The notes beneath the pieces are model-generated. The model was not told the origin of the DNA. It made no database searches and saw nothing but the letters and a program-made list of their open reading frames with translations. The position numbers and the translations under genes were made by a program. From Ascoidea tarda (nom. inval.) (taxonomy: Eukaryota; Ascomycota; Saccharomycetes; Ascoideales; Ascoideaceae), in the NCBI GenBank assembly GCA_030560485.1, contig JAKTTS010000123.1, positions 1 to 32,836 of the forward strand: a DNA stretch of 32,836 nt. The letters are read 5' to 3'. Shown piece by piece: positions 18,650 to 28,928 of the stretch (positions are counted from its first letter, which is position 1; every line of letters begins with the position of its first letter).

Positions 18650-19450
18650 CTTTTGGGAAGCACGCTCCATAGCGATGGACTTTACAAGACCAAAGTCAGC
18701 AGAAGCACTTGTTTGAAGATCAGCACAGCAAGAGCCAGTCTAAACTGGGCTGGATACACCAGGACTGGTTCGTTGTGATCTCCAGCTGCGATCTTCAGCT
18801 GGCTGAATGATTAGCAAGAGATTCTGAAGGAACTGTAAAAGATTATGATCAAACCGCAAACTGTGACAAACCTCGCACCGCTAAAGAAATACCTGATAGA
18901 TGCCTGAAAGATGTCCCACAGAGAGAATAGTCCCTTAGAGCTGCCGCTGCTACAAGCTATAGCGGGCTGCTGAGAAAAATAGACACTCTCGCAGCTTTGC
19001 GTCGTCCCGCGACCGGCTATCAGAACCGCAACTGCTGCAGAAACCGCTGCAGAGACTGCTTTGTTGAAGAAGTGAAGCCGGCACTCAACAGTGGTCTGAT
19101 CTGTTTCAGATATTATCTGCTTCTCCTGCCGCCATCGCAGCAGCTTTTGCTGCGGCTGCCGCTGCCACTGCCACTGCCGTCGGGCGGGGATCGCGACGTG
19201 CGGGCTGACCGCCTCTTTACTATCCGGAGCGGTATTTGGGCACCAGCCGATGACTTCTGCCGTAACAGACATGCAGGACCGCGAAAGCATGCGCAGAGTA
19301 GCAGCACCCCGCGCGGAAATCGAGCTGCACACAGTTGCGTTTTTTCGGGGCTGGGCCCAGCTAGACAGAACAACTGCGTTCTGATAGTAGGATATTCAAC
19401 TACAAAGATGGATCTGTTGAAACTGGTATAAGCTGCTTGTCGAATCAGTG
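18650..19450. promoter_or_regulatory. Large GC-rich island upstream of the Zn2Cys6 regulator
   Basis: About 800 nt with the highest GC content in the window, densest at 19100-19330, where CTG/CCG triplets cluster (19140-19185). It lies 850-1650 nt before the regulator's ATG, followed by a pyrimidine-rich stretch (19460-19990) and an A-rich leader. Overlapping frames of up to ~170 codons exist on both strands, but they owe their length to GC content and resemble no family. A long multi-input promoter for a regulatory gene is the simplest reading. Confidence 0.45.
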
Positions 19451-19989
19451 GTGAGCATCCAATAGTTGTCCTCCAACTGTCTCTTGCTCTCTGAGGTTGT
19501 TTGCTGCTGTTTTTCTGGTGTGTGGTGTGTGTTATTCCTCTGCTCATTCCATACATCGATTTCAAGTTTATTCACTGGGCAATTGGTTGCTGTGAATCCC
19601 CAAAGCATCCTCAACAAATTCCCCAAGGAACACTCAAAGAATCCTAAAATATCACAGTCGTGCATACTCTCTAATAATCTCCAATAATCTCCAGCAATTT
19701 CAAACAGACTCAAGTAGGTTTTGTTTTGTTAAAGCTCCTGAGCCTTATTACTTCTTATTTCTCGTTTTTCCTTTTATTTGAATTGCATCAAAAGGTTGAG
19801 AGATCCTTCTTTTTATCTGAAACCTAATTTTTCTGACTTCTAAAACAAACTACTTAGTAACTTTTGGGCTTTGAATTCTAAACTTCATCTTCTCTCTATT
19901 CATTTTTTTTTATTTCCATTCTATTTCCAATCCTCATCTTCAATTTGTTTTTAGCCTATTTGTTTATTTTTTTTCTATTGTGATTCACA

Positions 19990-20060
19990 GCTCCAATAAA
20001 AAGGCAGAACCAAAAGCAAAAGAAAAAGAAAAAGAAAAAGAGAAAGAAAAAAAAGGAAAA
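19990..20060. repeat. AAAAAG purine repeat in the regulator's leader
   Basis: A purine-only tract of GAAAAA/AAAGAG units on the plus strand, about 240-310 nt before the ATG, right after the pyrimidine-rich stretch. It marks the T-rich to A-rich switch typical of yeast transcription start regions. Confidence 0.6.
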
Positions 20061-20300
20061 GGAAAGCCAAAAGAATAATAAAAACAATAATAATAATCAC
20101 AAAATAAATAAAAATTATTTTTTGGTTTATTCTTGTTGATATATAATAATTATTCATTTACCCATTCAAAAATTTTGATATTGATCACTTGATAAATATT
20201 TGATGAATTCCATTCAATAAAACAGTTTTATCTTTAGTCTACCTCATATGTTTCCTTTTTCTAAATTATAAATAAAAAAAAAGAAAATCTCTTCAAAATA

Positions 20301-23300
20301 ATGTCAAATTCAAATTCAAGCTTATGTTCACATTCAAATTCAAGTCTAAGTCTAAACAAAGCCAATAAGATCAATAGAACTAAGAAAAATAAAACCAATA
20401 AAAATGATCATACAGATAACAACATTAATGATAATAACATTAACAACAACAGCAACAATAATAATAATAATAATGATAATAATGATAATAATAATAATGA
20501 TAATAATAATAATGATAAAAAATTAAAAAATAACCCCAAAGATAAAGATAACAAAGAAAAGGAAAAAATAAAAATTACAATAGACAAAAAAATTCCTGAT
20601 CCTTCCAATGATCCAACAGTAGTTAAAAAGAAAAAAACAAGAACAAGAAATGGCTGCTTAACATGTCGTGATCGTCATTTAAAATGTGACGAAGCAGAAC
20701 CAATTTGTCTAAACTGTTTAAAGACATCAAGAAGATGTGTCAGAGGCTTAAGATTGAATTTTATTAAATGCGAAATCTTTGCTGATTTCAAACCAGCATA
20801 CCTACTCTCAAATAACTATCACAGCAATCTCAATCTTCCAAATCTCGATAATCTCAGCATTGAAAATCTCAACGACATTGATACAGATATCTCGGTTGAC
20901 ACATTAATCAACCAAAAAATTGACACTAAAATCCCACACAATATCATCTTTAATGATGATTCCTTTATAGACCAATCAATAACCGTCTCCTCTTATTATG
21001 TAAATGGCTTTGATAAATACAAAAACTATCTAAAATACCACGATGAAAAAAAACTATTAAAAAGCAAAATTGAATTCGAAAAAGATATAAATATCAACAT
21101 TAACAACTTTATTAAACGTCAAGAAAAAATAAAAAGAAAATTCCTTAAAAAAAAATTAAAACTAAATCAATTAAAAAACCAAATAAATAAAAGATCCTCC
21201 TCTCAAATTAATAGCTCACTTAATCCCTCTCAAAAGTCTTTTAAAAGACCAAAAATGAGCAAATCGTTGTCTGTTTTAGCTGTTTCCTCAACTTCCATTT
21301 CTACTTCAACTTCAAACTCTACCGCAAACTCAACACCAACACCAACATCAACATCAAACTCAGGCATTATTCCTCTGACTTCAAATTCAATTATAACATC
21401 TAACATCGACGATATTAACACTAATAACTTCATTGCTTTATCCATCAATCTACCTGCATCTGACTTTTCATCTCATCCTTCACAGCAACTTCAACATCAA
21501 TCATTCCAGCAATTCCAGCAGTTTCAACAGCAGCCACAGCAGCACCAACAAAATCATATTTTGCAACCGTTGTCCATAACACAACCATTTCAGCATATAC
21601 AACCCATTACAAATTTACATGATCAATCTTCTGCCATAACTATAAATAATAATCTATCTACTAAAAACATCAATTTACCAGACTACACTTCGATGTCTTT
21701 TCACCCAGCTCAAAACCAACAAAGCTCGCTACCATATGAACCCCAAATAGAAGACAGATACCAATTTCACTCTTATGACCACAACATAAACTTAATCAAT
21801 AATTACATTAATGAAACAAATCATGTTTCAAACATGAACATTTTAACTCTTAATCAGTTTTCTCAATCCAACAATCTAGCCTATAATCAACTATTTAGCA
21901 ATATTATCGACCAAAATAATAATTTAAGTAATAATTCAACTAATAATAATAATACAAATTTTTTCTCACATTCAGATTCCAGATCGTTTTCAGATTTTGA
22001 TTATAGAGATGGTTTTGATATTTTCAATGATTATCGATTTTTACATGGAATGAATGAAAATACAAGTTTTCTTAGTTCAATTGAAAAACCGCAAGATTCA
22101 AATATTAATTTTCAACCAGTCCAACCAATTCAGCATGTCCAGATTGCTTCATGTGATACAGCTACATCAATTTTTCCATCAGTTTCTTCTTTGCCACAAT
22201 CTAAGCCATTTGTTCAACAAAATAATCTACAGCCTCAAGTGTATGATGGCGTAGCTCAGCAACTGCTAAATGAACCATTAACTGCAAATAAATTTTTTGA
22301 AGAAGATCAAGATATCAAATATTCTTATAACAATCAAAAATCACAATTGTCATTTTTTATGCCACAGCAGACTAAAATAGACCAATCTGGATTTATAAAT
22401 TTGCAAAACAATGATTTTAATACTTCGGATGATAGCACCAACAATATCAGAATGCAAATCAAAGATTTACCAAATCCTTCTTTCAAATCAGATAGAGATT
22501 CGCTCCTACTTTTAGGAAATACTGTTGCATTAACTAATTTATCAGAAGCAAAACTTTATTCTAGTTTTATTGTCAATTCAACTCCATTTTTAGATTTATT
22601 TAATGATATTTCAATGTTTAAAAAAATTATTTCCACTCTTGGTCTTTTAAAAGACATTCCTCAAGCTAATTCGATTAATTGTAATGACAAGAATCTTTTA
22701 TTCAATAGTTTGATATGCTGTGGAGCAAGTTGTTTTGGGTTTTCGCAATCAAAAGGACTAAATATGGATTCAACAATGCTTTTATATAGAAAACTATCGT
22801 TGAATCTTCAAATGAATCTTTTTGATAATTTTTTTCAAAAGGGTTGGTCATTATTATCAAATGATTTTTTAAACAGCTTTAAAAACAATCAAAATCCGAA
22901 TTTGTCCTCCTTGTACCAACAAAAACTAGAAGAATTCATTATAAGTTGTTCATTATTACTAAGTTCTAATCATTTTAATGGAACATCATTGATCAAGAAA
23001 AAATTAAGTGAAAATTTATCTAGAACTAAGAGTATAAATCGTAATGCAAATAATTCTTTGAATTTTTTGCTAAATCCAGAGTCTGAGATTCCAAGTATCA
23101 ATTCAATAGACATTAAAAATTCAACAAGTTCATTATCGACACCATGCTCCTCAAAAAATAGAGATGATTTTCAATTGTACTCAAAATTGATGAGTTTTAT
23201 TAATTCAAATAATAAAGATAAACAAGTTCAAAGCTTTCTTTCAAATGAAACAGATTTAATTGTTTCTCTATTTAATGTTGATATTTTAAATGTAACCACT

Positions 23301-24833
23301 AATAAAATTTTCTGTTCAAACGATCTTTTTTATTTACCTTCAGTTGATAATGTCAAATATGGAAATCAGCAGTTTTATAAGCCTAGTTGTTCTACAGTAA
23401 CCTCCTCATCTCCTTCGGGCTGCACTATTTTTGATTATACATCCTCTAAGGGGTCATTTTCGTCAATATCTCAGGCTGATGAAAATACGGATACCAAGAA
23501 GAATGTTCCCAATTGCAATAGCGAGGAAACAAAATTTGCAACAAATGTTGATAATTCTTTAGGGTTTGGAAGTGAGTTCAAAAATACGGAATCTCTTGAT
23601 ATCAGTATAATGAATCCATTGATATTAACTGGTATTATAAAAAATTCATTAATAATCAAAAACTGTCTATGGACAATTTTTTCAATTGATTCCGTAAATT
23701 CATTAAACAATTATTCACGCCAACATTTTAATCCTTACATTTGGGAAAGTTTTCTTACAAAAGATGACGTTAGTAATGATGATTCTGAATTAAAATTTAA
23801 AACCTTAAGTTTAAGTGATAGTAATGAGTATTTAGATTTTAAATCAGAAACATGGTTTTTAAGAAAAATGTTATTAATATTTTCCAAACTATTTTATTTT
23901 AAATTTATAATTGAAGATAAATTGAATTCTAATTACACTAATGATTTATACTCTCTATCATTCAGTCTTAAAAAATTCAACATATCAAGAGAATGGGAAA
24001 TTTTGTACAATGAATTAAAAGGATATGAAAACAGATTATCGTTATTGTTGCAGCCTATTAATATTTGTGATGTGATTGGAAATAGTCCGTATAAAGATGA
24101 AGTTGAGAAATTTTTCTTTTTAATTAAGTTTAATTTTAACAATGACAAAACTGTATTATTTCATATTCTTCATCATTTAATCTACCTACTTGCTGAGAAG
24201 TTTTTAATTGATGACTTTCCATCAATTATTGATAAATATCAGCGTGAAACATCTAGCCTGAATCATGCTGGAAAATACGCTATTAATGTGAATAATGGAA
24301 AGGGTGAGAAATTAGATGACATTTATTCTGTTGACATTGAGCATTTTGATTATGAAAAAATTCGATGCATTGAAGATATTAATGGATTGAAATCATTTTT
24401 TAGATTCACAGCCAGCGATAAATCTGATGGTGAAAATGGCGCAGATAACCAATGCAGCTTAGCAGGATTTTATCAAAATGCTATCAATATGAAATACAGC
24501 AGTTTAAAGACCAAACCATTTTTCCAGGAACTAAATGTGGACTTGAATTCATTAAGCAATCCCATAGCATGTAATATAAGAAGATTGATCTCGATGTTTC
24601 TATTGGATAGGTATGAATATCAAAGTAAACATTATGAAAACAATAATTATGGTATTTCTGAGAAGGAAGAAAATAATAAGAGCCAATTCATGGGCAGTGA
24701 TACTGATTCTATTTTCGATAACTTCAATGGAATATTTGTCAATTTAGTGGACTGGTTTATGATGAAGACTGATTTTTCACAGTTGGAGCTCGATACGTTT
24801 CATGAGGTTTTAGCCGAAAAACTTTCTAGTTGA
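20301..24833 (+). CDS. Zn2Cys6 fungal transcription factor
   Basis: A 1510-residue DNA-binding regulator. The binuclear zinc cluster is C119-x2-C122-x6-C129-x6-C136-x2-C139-x6-C146, with the variant [19 protein letters not shown], preceded by a basic stretch (KKKKTRTRN) and followed by RGLRLNF. The N-terminus is poly-Asn/Asp encoded by an AAT microsatellite. Residues ~255-300 are Lys-rich and probably coiled. A long Ser/Thr, Gln and Asn-rich region (~305-700) looks disordered, with Gln-rich patches typical of activation domains. From ~740 the chain becomes folded and helical ([21 protein letters not shown]), resembling the Fungal_trans_2 type of regulatory domain. I cannot name the orthologue or target genes. 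The exceptional length comes from low-complexity insertions. Confidence 0.93.
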   Translation: MSNSNSSLCSHSNSSLSLNKANKINRTKKNKTNKNDHTDNNINDNNINNNSNNNNNNNDNNDNNNNDNNNNDKKLKNNPKDKDNKEKEKIKITIDKKIPDPSNDPTVVKKKKTRTRNGCLTCRDRHLKCDEAEPICLNCLKTSRRCVRGLRLNFIKCEIFADFKPAYLLSNNYHSNLNLPNLDNLSIENLNDIDTDISVDTLINQKIDTKIPHNIIFNDDSFIDQSITVSSYYVNGFDKYKNYLKYHDEKKLLKSKIEFEKDINININNFIKRQEKIKRKFLKKKLKLNQLKNQINKRSSSQINSSLNPSQKSFKRPKMSKSLSVLAVSSTSISTSTSNSTANSTPTPTSTSNSGIIPLTSNSIITSNIDDINTNNFIALSINLPASDFSSHPSQQLQHQSFQQFQQFQQQPQQHQQNHILQPLSITQPFQHIQPITNLHDQSSAITINNNLSTKNINLPDYTSMSFHPAQNQQSSLPYEPQIEDRYQFHSYDHNINLINNYINETNHVSNMNILTLNQFSQSNNLAYNQLFSNIIDQNNNLSNNSTNNNNTNFFSHSDSRSFSDFDYRDGFDIFNDYRFLHGMNENTSFLSSIEKPQDSNINFQPVQPIQHVQIASCDTATSIFPSVSSLPQSKPFVQQNNLQPQVYDGVAQQLLNEPLTANKFFEEDQDIKYSYNNQKSQLSFFMPQQTKIDQSGFINLQNNDFNTSDDSTNNIRMQIKDLPNPSFKSDRDSLLLLGNTVALTNLSEAKLYSSFIVNSTPFLDLFNDISMFKKIISTLGLLKDIPQANSINCNDKNLLFNSLICCGASCFGFSQSKGLNMDSTMLLYRKLSLNLQMNLFDNFFQKGWSLLSNDFLNSFKNNQNPNLSSLYQQKLEEFIISCSLLLSSNHFNGTSLIKKKLSENLSRTKSINRNANNSLNFLLNPESEIPSINSIDIKNSTSSLSTPCSSKNRDDFQLYSKLMSFINSNNKDKQVQSFLSNETDLIVSLFNVDILNVTTNKIFCSNDLFYLPSVDNVKYGNQQFYKPSCSTVTSSSPSGCTIFDYTSSKGSFSSISQADENTDTKKNVPNCNSEETKFATNVDNSLGFGSEFKNTESLDISIMNPLILTGIIKNSLIIKNCLWTIFSIDSVNSLNNYSRQHFNPYIWESFLTKDDVSNDDSELKFKTLSLSDSNEYLDFKSETWFLRKMLLIFSKLFYFKFIIEDKLNSNYTNDLYSLSFSLKKFNISREWEILYNELKGYENRLSLLLQPINICDVIGNSPYKDEVEKFFFLIKFNFNNDKTVLFHILHHLIYLLAEKFLIDDFPSIIDKYQRETSSLNHAGKYAINVNNGKGEKLDDIYSVDIEHFDYEKIRCIEDINGLKSFFRFTASDKSDGENGADNQCSLAGFYQNAINMKYSSLKTKPFFQELNVDLNSLSNPIACNIRRLISMFLLDRYEYQSKHYENNNYGISEKEENNKSQFMGSDTDSIFDNFNGIFVNLVDWFMMKTDFSQLELDTFHEVLAEKLSS
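20455..20516 (+). repeat. AAT/AATGAT microsatellite encoding poly-Asn/Asp
   Basis: An in-frame trinucleotide tract inside the regulator coding for runs of Asn interrupted by Asp. It is likely to vary in length between strains. Seen directly. Confidence 0.85.
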
Positions 24834-26087
24834 TTGAATAAAAAAAGCATCAAGGCTTTTTATTTTTGATTTCTCTTTTGCCTATCTCTTTTCGGGGGGC
24901 TACTTTTTTATTTCTTATTTTTGTCTTAATATTATTGAATATTAAATGACTTTATTAGTTATTTTCCACAGTTAAAATTATTTCAATTATTATATATTAT
25001 ACATACGGAAATCATTTTTTTTACTTTGTTCTCTTCATTTTGAGTTATGAGAATCTTCGTTTTATTCATTTCTTTATTTTATTTTATCTTCTTATTTATT
25101 AGTCTAGATAGTCCTTTTGGAATTTCTCATGCAAATATTCAAATATTACCATCGAGAAAACTCCTTGCATGTTTTCAAGCACATTATGAAATTCTGCTGT
25201 TGAATGCACGAGATATATCTCTAGGTTTCATTCGAGGCAAAATTTCTTGAGATTCTTCTATGGTCAGTTAATTGGAAAGGAAATAACAAATGGATTGGTT
25301 AACAGAATTCCAAAAGCAACTCTTGTTGGTTGAATGTGTGAATCGTGGAATTCAATGTTGGACGTCGCCTGCAATGATGTGCGTTTTTGTGCAGACACAC
25401 CACAGCCATAAACATGTTGCTTTATGCGGGCCTCTTAGTGGCACCTAAGCGCGCGTTTGGAATGCCGATATGGGCGCGTTCGGTACTTTTACCTTTGTTA
25501 TCGGGATATGTGTACCTTTTCATTTGAGGTTGAGCTGAAATAACTTTTATGTTGGTGATGGTGGGTTGTTGTCTCTAAAGGAGTGTTCATCGCTTTGTGT
25601 TTGGCTGTAAAATGCTAGCATTTCTGCAGCAGTATTTGCCAGTCTGCAAAAAATGGTAATTTTATCCCCTTTTTTTGTGTTTTTCAGCTCTTTCTACAAT
25701 CCATTCTGGTTTTCAAGTTATAGCAAGGGATTGTTTTATGATGGACTATACATATATTTATGTATTTATGTATGTAAAAAATTAATGATAATACACAACA
25801 AGAAGCTAAATAGACACAAAATTGCAAGGGTAATTATAAGTTTGCAATTTTTTAAACAATTACGTTATTTTGCAAAAAAAAAAAATATGTTGATATAAAA
25901 TGTTAGTAAGAATTTTGGAAATTTTTTTGAAATCTGAATATTAATAAAAAATAGAAAAGAAAATGACGATTAGGGATTAAAAAGTGCTGAACGTGTTGGT
26001 TGATCATGAACGACAATCAAATGTTTCATTAATCTTTATGATTTCACTCATAACTTTGAATTCGTAAAACTAAAAGCTAAACTTTGC
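24834..26087. other. Convergent intergenic region containing a GC-rich island
   Basis: 1.25 kb between converging stop codons. The part next to the regulator is T-rich. A GC-richer island at about 25300-25640 contains clustered CG dinucleotides near 25440-25490. It is followed by a T-rich stretch (25655-25735) and an A-rich stretch (25760-25990). This order is seen before real genes here, but no convincing frame follows. Several short open frames exist, none with a family resemblance. Confidence 0.4.
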
Positions 26088-27698
26088 CTAAAAGGATTGA
26101 TAATTTGAAGATTTTGTTCTGATTTTATTTTTCAACAAGGGATTTTCAACATTGAGGTAACAATTTTTCTTTAAATAATCGTTATCACTATTGAATAGGT
26201 TTTCAGAGTTTAAATTATTAGACTCTGAGTCTGTATATAAAACAGTTGAACTTTCAAAAGTGTTATTCATTCCGTAATTTTCTCCCGAAATCATCATTAA
26301 ATTATGTCTGGTCAATGGTAGGTATTGGTCATTACAAATGTTTCTTTTTTTCTTTGTTTTTGGTCTTTTTTGAGATTTTTCCATCGATTTATTTGATCCC
26401 AATCTTATTACTCGATTTTGACGTGGTTTTCTAATACTTTCACTATCAATATCAATTTGATTAGTATTGCCGATCTGATTAGTATTATCGATATGATTAT
26501 TATCAGCGTTTTTCAAATCAACAACCATTCTATTGATTAAATCAGGTTTGAGCTGTAAATTAAGACTCTCTAAAGGTTTCGATGTGGATAAAGTGCTAAA
26601 TGAATTATCAACTCTAGCTAAAAATCTTGACAAAGAATTTTGTTTAAAAAAAGTGAGTTTCTCTTGAAGAAAATTATATGTATCATAAAAGGGAGATAGA
26701 ACAAAATCTTTAAATTTTGAATAGTATCTATTAAATAAGTAATAAGGAGATTTTTTATGGTTTTCACCAATAACAGCAATGCTATTATTGTTATCTTGGT
26801 TATCTTGATTGCTATTATTGCTATTATTAATTCTATTTTTATCGAAAGTTAAAAAATCATTTAAATGATTATTAAAAGCTTCAACTAAATTTTGATTATC
26901 TAGCTTGAAATTTTCTTCGATATTGATTAAATCGTTTAAATTTAAATTTGCATCTTGTAAGAATTTTAAAGACGTATAATTAATCAATCTTGGTAAATCA
27001 TTTTTGATTGACATTTTAAAACCGTTAATTAATTCTTGTTTAATGAATAATGTGATTTCGTTTTCATTAATTTGATTTAAATAGTGATAACTTTTCGTAT
27101 TATACAAATCATAAAGAATTTTATAAAACTCATCCAAGGAAGAGCTTATTTTTAGGTCGATATTGGTTAACTGGTCATCAAATAAAATAATAACACCATT
27201 TTTATTAGTTAAAACAATTTTAAATTGTAAGTAGATGGATAGATTTGATAAAGAGAGTAAAAAGGGAATCATTGAAGATTGAGATGCTAATGGGAAATTT
27301 GGCAATATAAAATCATTTAATTGATTATTGAACAAATAATGATGATTTCCATATTTACATAAAGTATTAAAAGTGACTGAATTTAATGGGTTTGATTCCA
27401 CAGAAGATAATAAAGACAAATTTGCATCACCATTATAAATCAAATTAAAATCAAGGGTTAGTAAATGATTCTGATTGATTTGGAAATCTATTGAATTTAA
27501 ATTTAGACAAGGATTAATTGAACCAAAGGATAAATTTTCAATTTGAAATTTTTTGTCTTTAAATATTGAAATTAAATCAATATTTTGAAAACTAATATTG
27601 TTAAATGAATCATTTAATAGATTATTTAAAGTTGATTTGAAATCATTTATAAGTAAAAAATTATTCGATAATGAATTCCAGTCAAAATTAAAGGACAT
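26088..27698 (-). CDS. MDM34: ERMES complex subunit Mdm34
   Basis: A mitochondrial outer-membrane component of ERMES (Mmm1, Mdm10, Mdm12, Mdm34), which tethers ER to mitochondria and moves phospholipids. The 536-residue product (S. cerevisiae Mdm34 is 459) begins MSFNFDWNSLSNNFL, the Mdm34 start. It carries the lipid-binding SMP domain over roughly 1-250: IENLSFGSINPCLNLNSIDF, FNLIYNGDANLSLLSSVESN, NPLNS, then LQFKIVLTNKNGVIILF with LKISSSLDEF. The rest is Asn/Ser-rich and basic, with RPKTKKKRN near 455, and probably disordered. Compared with animal-like SMP proteins it lacks transmembrane helices, as expected. The start matches the family exactly. Confidence 0.94.
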   Translation of the reverse strand: MSFNFDWNSLSNNFLLINDFKSTLNNLLNDSFNNISFQNIDLISIFKDKKFQIENLSFGSINPCLNLNSIDFQINQNHLLTLDFNLIYNGDANLSLLSSVESNPLNSVTFNTLCKYGNHHYLFNNQLNDFILPNFPLASQSSMIPFLLSLSNLSIYLQFKIVLTNKNGVIILFDDQLTNIDLKISSSLDEFYKILYDLYNTKSYHYLNQINENEITLFIKQELINGFKMSIKNDLPRLINYTSLKFLQDANLNLNDLINIEENFKLDNQNLVEAFNNHLNDFLTFDKNRINNSNNSNQDNQDNNNSIAVIGENHKKSPYYLFNRYYSKFKDFVLSPFYDTYNFLQEKLTFFKQNSLSRFLARVDNSFSTLSTSKPLESLNLQLKPDLINRMVVDLKNADNNHIDNTNQIGNTNQIDIDSESIRKPRQNRVIRLGSNKSMEKSQKRPKTKKKRNICNDQYLPLTRHNLMMISGENYGMNNTFESSTVLYTDSESNNLNSENLFNSDNDYLKKNCYLNVENPLLKNKIRTKSSNYQSF

Positions 27699-28470
27699 TT
27701 TTATTTCTTTCTCAAAAAATAAAAGAAAACTGAAAAAAATGGATGAAGTTGATTAAAAATGAATATTTTATAGAAGAGCTAATAGGTGGTTGAAATGAGA
27801 TGAGACGAAATAAAATGGGATAAAGATAGAATAATCGAATTTTCCTTGTTCTTTTTAAATAATCAAATTTAGATGTAAATGATGAACAAAGTTGGAAAAA
27901 ATGCTAGTATAGTGAACCTTTTCTTATCTCGCAAGAAGATGTAATATATTAAATGATATGGCAGAAAAAAATGAATAGGCAATATAGCCAGATAATGCTT
28001 TCTATTTATAATATTTTATGAAAATACTATGAGCTGTATTTTATTATTCTGTGTGTGTATGAGTAGTGATTAATCTTGTAAGAGAATTATAATATGATAA
28101 TCTTTGGATATAATTTGTTGGATAAGTCAGTGCTAGTTCGAGGTTATTTTTGAGAATAAAACCAAAGATTCATATAGCTCTCCAAGAGAAACTGATGAAA
28201 AAGAATGAATATCTTTATTTTTTTGTAGCGATGAAGAATATTTATTGCGCCTAATGAGCTTTGGTTGTTGGAGACTGGAAAGCAACGGATCTGTGTTCTT
28301 CGACTGAGTCTAATTTCTGGTTCTTTGAATAAGTTGGCAGAGATTGGAGAAAGTTAGCAGAAATCACAGCAACTTGAGAAGTTTGGTGGAATTCCAGGGG
28401 CTTCTCGTTTGTTATTTGGTTTGGTATTTGATTTGGTCACAGCTAGAAAACAGCACTGTAAATTTGTTGA

Positions 28471-28510
28471 AAACACTCAGTAACACTCAGTAACACTCAG
28501 TAACACTCAG
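28471..28510. repeat. Decamer tandem repeat TAACACTCAG x4
   Basis: Four head-to-tail 10-base units, the first differing by one base. The period equals about one helical turn. Seen directly. Confidence 0.92.
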
Positions 28511-28850
28511 CTTTAAAGCCAAAAAAACAAGTATCAAGAGCTTTGAGAAAGAAGAGCAGTGGTTGTTTTGGCAGTTTTATACAAAACATAATAAGAGCTG
28601 GGAGGGACCGTACAGAAAACAGCCACCCGCTGGCGCACCCAGTTTGCGCAGTCAAATCAGTAAGGTGGAGTGGTGCAGTCCAGCTGTTGGGTGCAAGCGG
28701 TAGCTTGCGGTTTTGTTGGCGAAAAGAAAAATGTTGAGCAGAGCCGGCAATGCGGATTCATGACGAAAAGCTGCGTGTGCATAATCTTGCACGGCATAAC
28801 AGGAGATGAAACTTCCATAGTGATGGTAAATATTGGGGTAATCTGGCAAA

Positions 28851-28880
28851 AAACAAGATAAAACAAGATAAAACGAGATA
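28851..28880. repeat. Decamer tandem repeat AAACAAGATA x3
   Basis: Three head-to-tail 10-base units, the third with one change (AAACGAGATA), just beyond the stop codon of the DAHP-synthase-like gene. Unrelated in sequence to the decamer repeat 340 nt away. Confidence 0.9.
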
Positions 28881-28928
28881 AAAAGTGATGAAACTGCTTG
28901 ATTTGACAATTGTGTCCCCACTAACACT

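Larger units (their letters stand above)
27699..28928. promoter_or_regulatory. MDM34 upstream region with GC-rich island and decamer repeats
   Basis: 1.23 kb between the MDM34 start and the stop of the next minus-strand gene. The part near MDM34 (27700-28240) is A-rich on the plus strand, thus T-rich in the direction of transcription. The more distant part (28240-28800) is GC-richer, densest at 28590-28760. Two different 10-base tandem repeats flank that dense part. Frames of up to 91 codons in the island resemble nothing. Confidence 0.45.

Noticed and set aside
18811-19713. Possible protein genes of 105-173 codons in the large island
   Set aside because: Both strands are open at once, the composition follows the CTG/CCG triplets, and no domain is recognisable.
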